Shown here piece by piece: positions 45,279 to 55,179 of a stretch of 64,000 nt of DNA. Location of the stretch: NCBI GenBank assembly GCA_902826775.1, contig CADEHE010000008.1:124001-188000 (forward strand), read 5' to 3'. Position 1 is the first letter of the stretch, and each line of letters opens with the position of its first letter. The position numbers and the translations under genes were made by a program. The notes below the pieces were generated by a model. That model saw nothing but the letters and a program-made list of their open reading frames with translations. It ran no database searches and was not told the origin of the DNA. This stretch comes from an uncultured Pseudomonadota bacterium (GTDB taxonomy: Bacteria > Pseudomonadota > Gammaproteobacteria > Burkholderiales > JALYOK01).

Positions 45279-47024
45279 ATGAACTATTCGGTCAATCCAT
45301 CGCTGCGCCTGAAGCTCGAGGGCTGGCGGGCGCGCTTCCTGCTCATCGCTTTGCTGCTGATGTTTGCCACGCTAGTCGGGCGCGCGATCTATCTGCAAGG
45401 GTTGAACCGCGAGTTCCTGCAGCGTGAAGGCAAGGCGCGTTACACGCGCACACTCGAAATGAATGCCGCCCGCGGCATGGTGTTGGATCGCAATGGCGAG
45501 CCTCTGGCGGTTAGCACCCCAGCGGAAGCAGTCTGCGCGAGCCCAAAACGCATCAAGATCACGGATGCGCAGATTGACACGCTGGCAGGACTTCTGGGCG
45601 TGTCGAGCAACGCTATCGTCAAGAAACTCTCGAACACGAACAAGGATTTCGTATATCTGCATCGCCAAGTCGAGCCGGCGGTAGCGGCGAAAGTGGTCGG
45701 CCTCGGCATTCAAGGCGTGTATCTGCGTCCTACTTGGCACCGGCGCTACCCCGCCGGGCCGGAGATGGCGCACATACTTGGGTTCACCGGGATCGATGAA
45801 AATGGCCAAGAGGGCATCGAGCTTGCGCACGACGAGGACTTGAGCGGCACCGACGGCGCGCGCCAAGTCATCAAGGACAAGAGCGGTCAAGTGGTTGAGC
45901 GCACAGACGCGATCCGGCCGCCGCAGCCGGGTCAAGATTTGCAGTTGAGCATCGACCGCCGTATTCAATACCTGGCGTACCGCGAATTGAAAGCAGCGCT
46001 GACCAAGGAGCGCGCTAAGGCAGGCGCTATCGTGGTGCTGGATGTACGCACTGGCGAAGTGCTGGCGGCAGCCAACCTGCCGGACTATGACCCGAATGAT
46101 CGGCGCAAACTCACGCCCAAGCAAAGTTCGAAACTGTTACGCAATCGCGCAGTCACGGACTTGTTTGAACCCGGCTCCACGCTCAAGCCCTTTACCGTCG
46201 CCGTCGCGCTGGAAGCGGGCCGCGTGCGACCGAACACGGTAATCAATACCGAACCGGGCTATATGCCGATTGGCCGTCGTGTCATTCACGACGCGCACAA
46301 GCACGGCAAGCTCACCGTCGCCGAAGTGATACAGAAATCGAGCAACATCGGTTCGGCCAAGATTGCGCTGGACCTGCCGGCCGAAGCGATGTGGAGCATG
46401 TTCAACGATGTCGGTTTCGGGCGTCTGCCGAAATCCGGCTTCCCCGGCGAAGCGAGCGGCCGCGTGCGCTACTACAAAACGTGGAAGCCGATCGAGCAAG
46501 CGACCATGTCTTACGGCCACGGTATTTCCGTGAGTCTGATGCAACTGGCGCGCAGCTACATGATCTTTGCCACTGATGGCGAAGTGAAACCGATCACGCT
46601 GCTAAAGCGCGATGGATATCCGGTCAGCACGCTGGTGCTGTCCAGCGCCACAGCCCGCAGCATGCGCGACATGCTGGAAATGGCAGTGCAAAAAGGCGGT
46701 ACGGCGCCGCTCGCGCGCGTGCCCGGCTACCGCGTAGCAGGCAAAACCGGCACCGCGCACAAATTGGAAGACGGCAAATACGTGGCCAAGCGCTACATCT
46801 CTTCGTTTGTTGGTTTCGCGCCGGTGTCCGATCCGCGGCTGGTTATCGCGGTGATGATCGACGAGCCGGGCGGGAAGAACTACTACGGCGGTCTAGTTGC
46901 GGCGCCGGTGTTCAGCCGGGTGATGGGCGGCGCGTTGCGCAGTCTCGGCGTTAAACCCGACGCCCCCTGGCAAAGCGAAATTGCGCCCAGCGCAGAAGAA
47001 CTTGAGATCAAGGAAGAAGTGTGA
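45279..47024 (+). CDS. ftsI: Penicillin-binding protein 3, septal transpeptidase FtsI
   Basis: 581 residues. One N-terminal membrane segment (about residues 18-38), a dimerisation domain with ARGMVLDRNGEPLAVSTP, and the transpeptidase domain. Active-site Ser300 in PGSTLKPF; SSN in QKSSNIGSAKIA; KTG in AGKTGTAHKL. Pairs with FtsW. It overlaps murE: the murE GTG shares bases with its TGA. Confidence 0.96.
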   Translation: MNYSVNPSLRLKLEGWRARFLLIALLLMFATLVGRAIYLQGLNREFLQREGKARYTRTLEMNAARGMVLDRNGEPLAVSTPAEAVCASPKRIKITDAQIDTLAGLLGVSSNAIVKKLSNTNKDFVYLHRQVEPAVAAKVVGLGIQGVYLRPTWHRRYPAGPEMAHILGFTGIDENGQEGIELAHDEDLSGTDGARQVIKDKSGQVVERTDAIRPPQPGQDLQLSIDRRIQYLAYRELKAALTKERAKAGAIVVLDVRTGEVLAAANLPDYDPNDRRKLTPKQSSKLLRNRAVTDLFEPGSTLKPFTVAVALEAGRVRPNTVINTEPGYMPIGRRVIHDAHKHGKLTVAEVIQKSSNIGSAKIALDLPAEAMWSMFNDVGFGRLPKSGFPGEASGRVRYYKTWKPIEQATMSYGHGISVSLMQLARSYMIFATDGEVKPITLLKRDGYPVSTLVLSSATARSMRDMLEMAVQKGGTAPLARVPGYRVAGKTGTAHKLEDGKYVAKRYISSFVGFAPVSDPRLVIAVMIDEPGGKNYYGGLVAAPVFSRVMGGALRSLGVKPDAPWQSEIAPSAEELEIKEEV

Positions 47025-48553
47025 CGGCGCCCTTGAATCTCAATGAACGCGGTGGCGCGGCGGCACAAGCGGCCACACTCCAGATGATCAATCGGAGTCT
47101 GGGTGTCACTGTTGCCGAATTAAGTGCTGACAGCCGCCGCGTGCGTCCCGGTGTCACCTTCGCCGCATTCCCCGGCGAACGCGCCGACGGCCGCGCTTAC
47201 ATCGCGCAGGCACTGCAAGCGGGGGCGAACGCCGTGCTATGGGAGTCGCAAGATTTCGTCTGGCGCGCGGACTGGGTGCGCCCCAATCTCGGTGTCGCCA
47301 ATCTGCGCGAGCACGTTGGCCCGCTCGCCGCTGAATTGCACGGGCATCCGTCCGCGGCGATGCAGGTATTCGGCATCACGGGGACCAATGGCAAGACCTC
47401 TTGCAGCCAATGGTTGGCGCAATGCTTGAGCGCCGCGGGTAAGCGTTGCGGGGTGATCGGCACGCTCGGCAACGGCATGCTCGACAGCCTGGAGACTAGC
47501 GCCAATACGACGCCCGATCCGATCGGGCTGCAGGCCAAACTGGCGCAGCTGTGTCGCGACGGTGCGCAAGCAGTAAGCATGGAAGTGTCCTCGCACGGTT
47601 TGCTGCAAGGCCGCATCAATGGCACACGAGTTGAAGTGGCAATGTTCACCAACCTTTCGCGCGACCACCTCGACTATCACGGCGACATGGAGAGCTATTT
47701 TGCGGCCAAGGCGCGCTTGTTTGCGTGGCCGGGGTTGCGCGCCGCTGTTATCAATCTCGATGACGACTACGGCCTGCGTCTGGCGCGTGAGTTGGCGCAG
47801 GCGGGGCGCCGCGTCTGGGGCTATGCGTTCGAACAACTCGATTCGGGTTTGGCTGGGCGAATCGAACTAGTGCGCGCGCAGGCACTGCGCCTGAGTGGTG
47901 ACGGGGTCAGTTTTTCGGTCCGGGCGCTGGGACAGCAAGCGCACGTCGATGCTCATGTGCTTGGCGCGTTCAACGCACAGAATCTCCTCGGCGTGCTCGC
48001 TTGTTTGCTCGCCGCTGGTTTCTCGCTCGCCGAGGCGGCTCGTCTGGTTTCGCAAGTGCAATCAGTTGCGGGCCGCATGCAGCGCGTCGGTGGAGCAGGC
48101 AAACCACTTGCGGTGGTCGACTATGCGCATACGCCGGACGCCTTAGAGAAAGTTTTGGGCGCTCTGCGCCCCAGTCTCGCAACTGGCGCCAGCTTGACGG
48201 TGGTGTTCGGCTGCGGTGGCGATCGCGACCGGGGCAAGCGCTCTCTGATGGGTGCGGTTGCCGCGCGCTTGGCAGACCGCGTGGTCGTGACTAGCGACAA
48301 CCCGCGCAGCGAATCACCGCAGCAGATCATCAACGACGTGCTGCAGGGGACGGGCGCTGCCGCCGTAGTTGAAAGCGATCGTGCGGTGGCGATTTCCTGG
48401 GCGATTGCGCAAGCGCGCGCGCAAGACATTGTGCTCATCGCCGGCAAAGGGCACGAGGACTATCAGGAAATCGACGGCCGGCGTTTGCCGTTCAGCGATG
48501 TTCAGCAGGCGCGCGCGGCGCTCGAGCGTTGGCAAGGAGCGGGCGCGAAATGA
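47021..48553 (+). CDS. murE: UDP-MurNAc-tripeptide ligase (meso-diaminopimelate adding)
   Basis: 510 residues from a GTG. ATP loop GTNGKTSCSQWLAQCL; central VSSHGLLQGRINGTRV. The motif DNPRSESPQQI shows the DNPR sequence that selects meso-diaminopimelate over lysine, consistent with a Gram-negative wall. It adds the third residue to UDP-MurNAc-dipeptide in the cytoplasm. Overlaps ftsI and murF by 4 nt each. Confidence 0.96.
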   Translation: MTAPLNLNERGGAAAQAATLQMINRSLGVTVAELSADSRRVRPGVTFAAFPGERADGRAYIAQALQAGANAVLWESQDFVWRADWVRPNLGVANLREHVGPLAAELHGHPSAAMQVFGITGTNGKTSCSQWLAQCLSAAGKRCGVIGTLGNGMLDSLETSANTTPDPIGLQAKLAQLCRDGAQAVSMEVSSHGLLQGRINGTRVEVAMFTNLSRDHLDYHGDMESYFAAKARLFAWPGLRAAVINLDDDYGLRLARELAQAGRRVWGYAFEQLDSGLAGRIELVRAQALRLSGDGVSFSVRALGQQAHVDAHVLGAFNAQNLLGVLACLLAAGFSLAEAARLVSQVQSVAGRMQRVGGAGKPLAVVDYAHTPDALEKVLGALRPSLATGASLTVVFGCGGDRDRGKRSLMGAVAARLADRVVVTSDNPRSESPQQIINDVLQGTGAAAVVESDRAVAISWAIAQARAQDIVLIAGKGHEDYQEIDGRRLPFSDVQQARAALERWQGAGAK

Positions 48554-49926
48554 TGAACTTGCACGAAGCAGCGAGCGCCATCGGCGCCCAAGTGCTCGGG
48601 GCCGATGCCGCATTTACCAGTGTCAGCACCGATACGCGCAGCATCGTTCCGGGTGCCTTGTTCGTTGCGCTGAAGGGCGAGCGCTTCGACGGCCACGCAT
48701 TCTTGCCGCAGGCGATTGCGGCGGGTGCGGTTGCGGCAATGGTGCAACGCGAGGCTGTGCCTCAAGCAAGCGTTGCGCCGCTGTTGATCGTCGAGGATAC
48801 CCGCTTGGGGCTCGGCGCGTTGGCGGCGTACTGGCGCAAGCGCAGCAACGCAGGCGTGGTGGCGGTAACGGGCAGCAACGGCAAGACGACAGTGAAAGAA
48901 ATGATCGCCGCCATCTTGCGCGCCTACTGTGTCGCTCACGGCGGCACTGAGGATCAAGTGCTTGCCACGATCGGCAACTTGAACAACGACATCGGTGTGC
49001 CGCTGACGTTGTTTAGGCTAACGCCGTCGCATCGCTACGCTGTGATCGAGATGGGCATGAATCACCCCGGCGAAATTGGCTACTTGAGCAAGCTGGCGTG
49101 CCCTAGGGTGGCGCTGGTCAATAACGTGCAGCGCGCGCACCTCGGCATGTTCGAAAGCGTCGAAGGCATCGCCCAGGCGAAGGGCGAGATCTTCCAAGGG
49201 TTGGACTTCGACGGCGTCGCCGTGATCAATGCCGACGATCCGCACGCGGGATTGATGCGCCTGCTGGCCGGCGATCGCGAGTGTCTCGAGTTTGGTCTAG
49301 AAAAGCCAGCGCCCATTTCTGCGCGCTACGAGTTGCGCGAGTTCGGTAGCCATGTAGAAATTACAGCGCCAAGCGGCGAAGCCCATGTCGCGCTGCAGCA
49401 GCCGGGTTTGCACAATGTGCGCAACGCGCTGGCGGCGGCGGCTGTCGGCATCGCATTGGGCATCGACCTAGGTTCGATCGCCACCGGTCTAAATCGCATG
49501 ACGGCCGTAAAGGGCCGGTTGGTGCGCAAAGCGGGCCTGAACGGCGCAGTGGTGATCGACGACAGCTACAACGCCAATCCGGATTCGGTGCGGGCGGCGA
49601 TCGAGGTGCTCGCAGCGGCCAAGGGAACAAAGATCTTGGTGCTCGGCGACATGGGGGAGATCGGCGGCGAAGGCCCGCAGATGCACGCGGAGGCCGGCGA
49701 AGCGGCCAGAAACGCCGGCATCGATGCGTTATACGCATTGGGAAATTTGAGCGCGCAAGCTGCTGCCGCTTTCGGCCACGGCGCGCTGCATTTCAGCGGT
49801 GCACACGAGTTGATCGACGCACTTCAGCCGCGGCTGCAAGTGGGCGCAACAGTGCTGGTCAAGGGTTCGCGCTTCATGGCGATGGAGCGCGTCGTTGATG
49901 CCATCACCATCGGGGGCAAGCAATGA
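48550..49926 (+). CDS. murF: UDP-MurNAc-tripeptide:D-Ala-D-Ala ligase
   Basis: 458 residues. ATP loop GSNGKTTVKEMIAAIL, substrate segment RLTPSHRYAVIEMGMNHPGEI (seen as YAVIEMGMNHPGEI) and VVIDDSYNANPDS are MurF blocks. It finishes the cytoplasmic pentapeptide precursor. Two ATG stand in tandem at 48550 and 48553; the first gives the ATGA overlap with murE. A 33-bp gap to mraY follows. Confidence 0.95.
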   Translation: MMNLHEAASAIGAQVLGADAAFTSVSTDTRSIVPGALFVALKGERFDGHAFLPQAIAAGAVAAMVQREAVPQASVAPLLIVEDTRLGLGALAAYWRKRSNAGVVAVTGSNGKTTVKEMIAAILRAYCVAHGGTEDQVLATIGNLNNDIGVPLTLFRLTPSHRYAVIEMGMNHPGEIGYLSKLACPRVALVNNVQRAHLGMFESVEGIAQAKGEIFQGLDFDGVAVINADDPHAGLMRLLAGDRECLEFGLEKPAPISARYELREFGSHVEITAPSGEAHVALQQPGLHNVRNALAAAAVGIALGIDLGSIATGLNRMTAVKGRLVRKAGLNGAVVIDDSYNANPDSVRAAIEVLAAAKGTKILVLGDMGEIGGEGPQMHAEAGEAARNAGIDALYALGNLSAQAAAAFGHGALHFSGAHELIDALQPRLQVGATVLVKGSRFMAMERVVDAITIGGKQ

Positions 49927-49959
49927 ATCTCGATCGGCGCGCAACTTGGCGGGCTGCCC

Positions 49960-51045
49960 ATGCTGCTTGAATTGGCTCAGATGCTGGGGCGCGAAATCCG
50001 CGCATTCAATGTGTTCGGCTACATCACGCTGCGCGCGGTGCTGGCGTGCCTGACCGCATTAGCGATTTCTTTCCTGGTCGGTCCCGCCATGATACGCAAG
50101 TTGACCGCGTACAAGATCGGCCAAGCGGTGCGTGATGATGGGCCGCAGACCCATCTCATCAAAGCGGGCACGCCGACGATGGGCGGAGCCTTGATCCTCG
50201 TCGCCATCGCGGTGACCACCTTGTTGTGGGGCGACTTGAGCAATCGTTTCGTCTGGGTAGTGCTGTTGACTACGCTCGGATTTGGCGCCGTCGGGTGGGT
50301 CGACGACTACCGCAAAGTCGTGCATCGCAACCCGAAAGGCTTGTCCGCGCGGGCGAAATTCTTCTGGCAATCGGTCGTGGCGATGGTGGCCGCGTTGTTC
50401 CTGGCCTACAGCACGAATTTGCCGGCGCAGACCGAATTGATCGTGCCGTTCTTCAAGACCGTTGCTATTCCGCTTGGCGCCATCGGTTTCGTCGTGCTGG
50501 CCTTCTTTGTCATCGTCGGCAGTAGCAATGCGGTCAACTTGACCGATGGCCTCGATGGCCTGGCGATCATGCCGACGGTTATGGTGGGCACCGCGTTGTC
50601 GGTGTTTGCCTATGTCGCCGGCAACGCGGTGTTCGCTAAATACTTAGGATTGCCGCACATTCCCGGCGCCGGCGAATTGGTAATTTTCTGCGCCGCCATG
50701 GCTGGCGCGGGCTTGGGTTTTCTGTGGTTCAACGCGTATCCGGCTGAAGTGTTCATGGGCGACGTCGGCGCGCTGGCGCTCGGCGCTGCGCTCGGCGTGG
50801 TAGCGGTGATCGTGCGCCAAGAAGTCGTGCTGCTGATCATGGGCGGGGTGTTCGTAATCGAAACGCTGTCAGTGGTACTGCAAGTTGCCTCATTCAAGCT
50901 GACCGGCAAGCGCATCTTCCGCATGGCGCCGTTGCACCACCACTACGAACTCAAAGGTTGGAAAGAAAATCAAGTCGTCGTTCGCTTCTGGATTATCACG
51001 ATGATGCTGGTTCTTTTTGGTTTATCGACATTGAAACTCCGATGA
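49960..51045 (+). CDS. mraY: Phospho-MurNAc-pentapeptide transferase MraY
   Basis: 361 residues, about ten membrane segments. It makes lipid I on undecaprenyl phosphate. Catalytic aspartates are in [15 protein letters not shown] and [13 protein letters not shown], and the histidine cluster is [13 protein letters not shown]. The protein ends [19 protein letters not shown]. The DNA for these last 19 residues recurs twice in the 309 bp before murD, so the present 3' end is one of three copies. The protein itself is complete and normal in length. Confidence 0.95.
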   Translation: MLLELAQMLGREIRAFNVFGYITLRAVLACLTALAISFLVGPAMIRKLTAYKIGQAVRDDGPQTHLIKAGTPTMGGALILVAIAVTTLLWGDLSNRFVWVVLLTTLGFGAVGWVDDYRKVVHRNPKGLSARAKFFWQSVVAMVAALFLAYSTNLPAQTELIVPFFKTVAIPLGAIGFVVLAFFVIVGSSNAVNLTDGLDGLAIMPTVMVGTALSVFAYVAGNAVFAKYLGLPHIPGAGELVIFCAAMAGAGLGFLWFNAYPAEVFMGDVGALALGAALGVVAVIVRQEVVLLIMGGVFVIETLSVVLQVASFKLTGKRIFRMAPLHHHYELKGWKENQVVVRFWIITMMLVLFGLSTLKLR

Positions 51046-51351
51046 CAAAGCGACAAGAAGCGAACCAGGGATTGATTTCGGCGAAGACTAACGTTTCGCG
51101 CAGCGCAACGCTATGTCGTAGCCAAAACAACCCCGTTTCTGGCTTATCACGATGATGCTGGTTCTTTTTGGTTTATCGACATTGAAACTCCGATGACAAA
51201 GCGACAAGAAGCGAACGAGGGATTGATTTCGGCGAAGACTAACGTTTCGCGCAGCGCAACGTTATGTCGTACCCAGAACAACCCCCGCTTCTGGATCATC
51301 ACGATGATGCTGGTGTTATTTGGATTATCGACATTGAAGCTGCGCCGATAA
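50986..51351 (+). repeat. Tandem repeat of the mraY 3' end, units of 151-152 bp
   Basis: Unit 1 begins at 50986 with the last 19 codons of mraY and runs to 51136; unit 2 is 51137-51288; a partial third copy is 51289-51351. Units 1 and 2 are nearly identical, about ten small differences. Each unit has the mraY end, its TGA and about 95 bp of unrelated sequence containing an imperfect palindrome (AACGTT at both ends, at about 51241-51263). Copy 3 codes the same residues plus one Arg and a TAA, and murD starts three bases later. All eight differences between copy 1 and copy 3 over 57 bases are synonymous. Confidence 0.9.
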
Positions 51352-51354
51352 AAC

Positions 51355-52746
51355 ATGCTCAATCTGCGCGATCAACAAGTCATCGTTCTTGGCCTTGGAC
51401 AAACCGGCGCGTCGTGCGTGCGCTGGCTGGGTGCGCGCGGGGCGCGCGTTCGGGTACTGGATACCCGTAATACTCCTCCAGAGTTATTGCCTGAAATTAA
51501 GAATCAATCTGGTATTCAGATTAATACTGGTCCATATACCGAAGAAAACTTGAGCGGTGCGCAACTCATCGTGGCTAGTCCGGGCGTGGATCTGCGCGAG
51601 CCTTTGATCGCGAAACAGCTTGCTGCGGGCGTGCCGGTCGTTGGCGATATCGAACTGTTTTCTTGGGTGCTGAACGACTTGCCCAGTACGCCGCGCGTCA
51701 TCGCGATCACCGGCTCCAATGGCAAGTCGACGGTAACCAGCATGGTCGGCGCGATGTGCCTAGCGGCAGGTCTGCGCACCGTCGTCGCAGGCAATATCGG
51801 CATCCCCGTGTTGACCGCTTTGGCGCAGGCGCCGCAGCCTGACGTTTACGTGCTCGAGCTGTCCAGTTTCCAGCTGGAGACCACATCGAGTCTGCGCTTG
51901 GCGTCGGCGACCATATTGAATGTCACGCAAGATCACATGGATCGCTACGACAGCTTGCAAGATTACGCTGCGGCGAAACGGCGCATTTTCTTGCACTGTC
52001 TGCGACGAGTGGTCAATCGCGAAGATGCATACAGCATGGCCGCGCTGCGCGATGGTGATTTCAGCTTCGGCACCGACGCGCCCAACGGCATAGGCGCCTG
52101 GGGACTGGTGCGCGAGGCGAGCGAGATCTGGCTCGCGCAGGGCGGCGCGGAGCCAAGCTCGCCCAGCAAGTTGATGCGCGTATCTGAGTTGCCGCTGACT
52201 GGCTTGCATAACGCCGCAAACGCCTTGGCGGCACTGGCCTTGTGCCGAGCTCTGGATTTGCCCTATGCGCCGCTGATTCAAGCGCTACGCAACTTCAAAG
52301 GATTGGCACATCGGGTTGAGCGCGTCGCGCAGATCGGTGGCGTCACGTTCTACGATGATTCCAAAGGCACCAACGTTGGCGCCACGGTGGCGGCCCTGCG
52401 CGGTATGACGCAACCGGTGGTGCTCATCGCCGGCGGTGACGGCAAACAACAGGATTTCGCGCCGATGAAACCCGCCGTTGCCGCGCACGCGCGCGCCGTC
52501 GTATTAATCGGGCGCGATGCGCCGGTCATCGAGCAAGCCTTGCATGGGTCGCGCATCGACTGCGTGCGCGCGGCCGATATGGCCGATGCGGTGAATCGCG
52601 CGTATGCCTTGGCGCAGACCGGCGACGCCGTGCTGCTTTCACCCGCGTGCGCCAGCTTCGACATGTTTCGCGACTACGTGCACCGCGCCGAAGTGTTCGT
52701 GGCCGCGGTTAAGGCGCTTGCACAAGCGCGCGGCCGAGTGCACTGA
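51355..52746 (+). CDS. murD: UDP-MurNAc-L-Ala:D-glutamate ligase
   Basis: 463 residues. N-terminal Rossmann VIVLGLGQTGASCVRWL, ATP loop ITGSNGKSTVTSMVGA, VLELSSFQLETT, and VTFYDDSKGTNVGATVAAL in the C-terminal domain. It adds D-Glu in the cytoplasm. The ATG at 51355 lies three bases after the stop of the third mraY-end copy, so it probably once followed mraY directly. A purine-rich site is not obvious. Confidence 0.95.
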   Translation: MLNLRDQQVIVLGLGQTGASCVRWLGARGARVRVLDTRNTPPELLPEIKNQSGIQINTGPYTEENLSGAQLIVASPGVDLREPLIAKQLAAGVPVVGDIELFSWVLNDLPSTPRVIAITGSNGKSTVTSMVGAMCLAAGLRTVVAGNIGIPVLTALAQAPQPDVYVLELSSFQLETTSSLRLASATILNVTQDHMDRYDSLQDYAAAKRRIFLHCLRRVVNREDAYSMAALRDGDFSFGTDAPNGIGAWGLVREASEIWLAQGGAEPSSPSKLMRVSELPLTGLHNAANALAALALCRALDLPYAPLIQALRNFKGLAHRVERVAQIGGVTFYDDSKGTNVGATVAALRGMTQPVVLIAGGDGKQQDFAPMKPAVAAHARAVVLIGRDAPVIEQALHGSRIDCVRAADMADAVNRAYALAQTGDAVLLSPACASFDMFRDYVHRAEVFVAAVKALAQARGRVH

Positions 52747-52748
52747 CC

Positions 52749-53903
52749 ATGTTCTACACCGCGAACCGTCCTCTAGTTCGAGAATTGGATGCTACGCTGC
52801 TTAGCGCAACGCTTTTGCTGCTGGGCTTGGGCTTGGTGATGGTGTATTCGGCCTCGATCACCAGCGCGCAGAACGACAGCAAGATCGCTTACACCGCAAC
52901 CTACTACCTGACGCGTCACGCCGTTTACATTGCTGCGGCGTTGGCGGCCGCGCTGCTCGTGTTTCAAGTGCCGCTGCGCACCTGGCAGCAAGTTGCACCG
53001 TACTTGTTCGTGATTGGCTTGTGCTCCTTGGTCGTGGTGCTGATCCCGCACATCGGCCGTGAAGTCAAAGGCGCGCGGCGCTGGATCTCTTTCGCTGGTT
53101 TCCAGCTGCAACCCTCCGAGTTCGTCAAGTTGGCGGTTGTGCTGTATGCCGCCGACTACACCGTGCGCAAAGCCGCATTCATGCACAGTTTTAGGAAGGG
53201 CTTTCTGCCCATGCTGGGCGTCATGTTTATCACCGGCACGCTGCTGCTGGCCGAGCCGGACTTCGGCGCGTTCGCGGTGGTGGCGGCGATTTCGGTGGCG
53301 ATTCTATTCCTCGGCGGGCTCAACCTGCGGCTGTTTTCCGGCATGGTGCTGCTGTTGGTGACGGGGTTCGTGTTGCTCATTGTGTTTTCGCCTTATCGGC
53401 TGAAGCGCATTTTGGGATTCCTCAATCCTTGGGAGGACCCGCTCGGCAAAGGCTATCAGTTGACCCACGCGTTGATGGCATTCGGCCGCGGTGAATGGTT
53501 CGGCGCTGGACTGGGCGGCAGCGTGGAGAAACTGGGGTACTTGCCGGAAGCGCACACCGATTTCTTGCTGGCGGTGATCGCCGAGGAGTTGGGTTTCATC
53601 GGCGTGCTCGCGGTGATCTGCGCATTCGCGTTTATCGCGGTGCGCGCGTTCGCTATCGGCAGCCAGGCGGCGATGCGCGAACGTTATTTCGCGGCACTCG
53701 TGGCGCAAGGGATGGGCGTGTGGATTGCAGTGCAAGCGATCATCAATGTCGGCGTCAATATGGGCTTGCTGCCCACTAAAGGGCTGACTTTGCCGCTGAT
53801 GAGTTATGGCGGCAGCGCTTTGATCACCACCTGCTGCGCGCTGGCGCTGCTGCTGCGCGTCGACTTCGAGAACCGCCAGTTGATGAAGGGGCGCGAGGTA
53901 TGA
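52749..53903 (+). CDS. ftsW: Septal peptidoglycan glycosyltransferase FtsW (SEDS)
   Basis: 384 residues, about ten membrane segments. Blocks: GLGLVMVYSASITSA, GFQLQPSEFVKLAVVLYAADY, PWEDPLGKGYQLTHALMAFG, PEAHTDFLLAVIAEELGFIG and KGLTLPLMSYGGSAL. It polymerises septal glycan with FtsI. It starts 2 bases after murD and overlaps murG by 4 nt. Position in dcw separates it from RodA at 16708. Confidence 0.95.
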   Translation: MFYTANRPLVRELDATLLSATLLLLGLGLVMVYSASITSAQNDSKIAYTATYYLTRHAVYIAAALAAALLVFQVPLRTWQQVAPYLFVIGLCSLVVVLIPHIGREVKGARRWISFAGFQLQPSEFVKLAVVLYAADYTVRKAAFMHSFRKGFLPMLGVMFITGTLLLAEPDFGAFAVVAAISVAILFLGGLNLRLFSGMVLLLVTGFVLLIVFSPYRLKRILGFLNPWEDPLGKGYQLTHALMAFGRGEWFGAGLGGSVEKLGYLPEAHTDFLLAVIAEELGFIGVLAVICAFAFIAVRAFAIGSQAAMRERYFAALVAQGMGVWIAVQAIINVGVNMGLLPTKGLTLPLMSYGGSALITTCCALALLLRVDFENRQLMKGREV

Positions 53904-55030
53904 GCAGCGTGGCCGCGGATCGCGCGCGCACGATCCTGATCATGGCGGGCGGCACCGGCGGTCACGTGTTTCCGGCCCTGGCGGTGGCGGACTGGCTGCG
54001 CGAGCGCGGCTGGAATATCGTTTGGCTCGGTACCAAAAACGGCATGGAAGCACGCTTGGTGCCGGAGCGCGGTTATCCGATCGAGTACATCAGCTTCGCG
54101 GGTCTGCGCCGCAGCGGTTTGTTGCGCGTCGCGCTGCTGCCCCTGTCGCTGATTGTCGCCTTTGTGCAGAGCGTGCGCGTATTGCTGCGCCGGCGTCCCG
54201 ATGTGGTGCTAGGTCTTGGTGGTTATGCCACGTTTCCGGCAGGGATGATGGCATCGTTACTCAACCGGCCGCTTGCCATCCACGAACAGAATTCCGTTGC
54301 CGGACTTGCTAACCGCGTGTTGGCGCGCGTCGCCGACCGTGTCATGGCCGGCTTTCCGAACGCATTCGTTGCCGCTGTGAGCGGCGCACTGGCCAAAGCG
54401 CTGGGCGCACCGCGCAAGGCACAGTGGGTGGGTAATCCGGTGCGGCGCGACATCGCGGCCTTGCCGGAGCCGGCGACACGCTACGGCCAGCGCAGCGGGG
54501 CGCTGCGTTTGCTAATCGTCGGCGGCAGCCAAGGCGCGCAAGCGCTCAATGAAACACTGCCGAAGGCATTGGCGCTCTTACCGATCCAAGCGCGCCCGCA
54601 AGTCACGCATCAATGCGGCGAGAAAAATCTCGATAGCGTGCGGGCGGGCTACACCGCGCAGAAGGTCGAAGCCAGTGTCGTTGCATTCGTGGCCGACATG
54701 GCGAGCCAATATGCGGCGAATGATTTGTTGATCTGCCGTTCGGGTGCGTTGACCGTGGCCGAGATTGCCGCGGCGGGCGTGGCGAGCGTTCTGGTGCCCT
54801 ATCCCTACGCTGTCGATGATCATCAAACCGGCAATGCGCGTTTCTTGAGCGAAGCCGGCGCGGCGGTGCTGCTGCCGCAAAGCGACATGACCCCGCAAAA
54901 GCTTGCAGCGCTCATCGCAGGATTTTCGCGCGAACAGCTTGCGGCGATGGCGCAGAAAGCGCGCTCACTGGCAAAGCCGGATGCGACCGAGTTGGTCGGC
55001 AGCGCTTGCATGGAGTTGGCGGTGGCATGA
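53900..55030 (+). CDS. murG: UDP-GlcNAc:lipid I N-acetylglucosaminyltransferase MurG
   Basis: 376 residues, GT28 fold. MAGGTGGHVFPALAVADWL binds the lipid phosphate side, IHEQNSVAGLANRVLA is the conserved loop, and GGSQGAQALNETLP plus CRSGALTVAEIAAAG belong to the UDP-GlcNAc domain. It makes lipid II on the inner face of the membrane. Its TGA overlaps an ATG at 55027 that opens a degenerate copy of the murC start. Confidence 0.95.
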   Translation: MSSVAADRARTILIMAGGTGGHVFPALAVADWLRERGWNIVWLGTKNGMEARLVPERGYPIEYISFAGLRRSGLLRVALLPLSLIVAFVQSVRVLLRRRPDVVLGLGGYATFPAGMMASLLNRPLAIHEQNSVAGLANRVLARVADRVMAGFPNAFVAAVSGALAKALGAPRKAQWVGNPVRRDIAALPEPATRYGQRSGALRLLIVGGSQGAQALNETLPKALALLPIQARPQVTHQCGEKNLDSVRAGYTAQKVEASVVAFVADMASQYAANDLLICRSGALTVAEIAAAGVASVLVPYPYAVDDHQTGNARFLSEAGAAVLLPQSDMTPQKLAALIAGFSREQLAAMAQKARSLAKPDATELVGSACMELAVA

Positions 55031-55179
55031 AACACAAAGTTAAAAGGGTCCACTTTGTTGGCACAGGTGGGGCAGTGCGAGCCCCGACGAGGGACCCGCG
55101 GAGCGGGATCGGAGGGACACGCGAGTCATTGCCGGCCGCCGATTCCATGCACCCAGCAGACACGGATTCCGTCGCATGA
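55027..55179 (+). CDS. 50-residue mini-ORF made from a duplicated murC start
   Basis: A 37-bp copy of the murC 5' end (two mismatches) opens at the ATG at 55027, inside the murG stop. The frame then runs through about 112 bp of unrelated sequence and ends in a TGA at 55177-55179 that overlaps the true murC ATG. The peptide begins [15 protein letters not shown] and continues with a Pro/Arg/Gly-rich tail. A short hairpin (CCCGC-GGA-GCGGG) lies in the insert at about 55096-55108. Translation is plausible by coupling from murG, but a function for the peptide is not implied. Confidence 0.5.
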   Translation: MKHKVKRVHFVGTGGAVRAPTRDPRSGIGGTRESLPAADSMHPADTDSVA

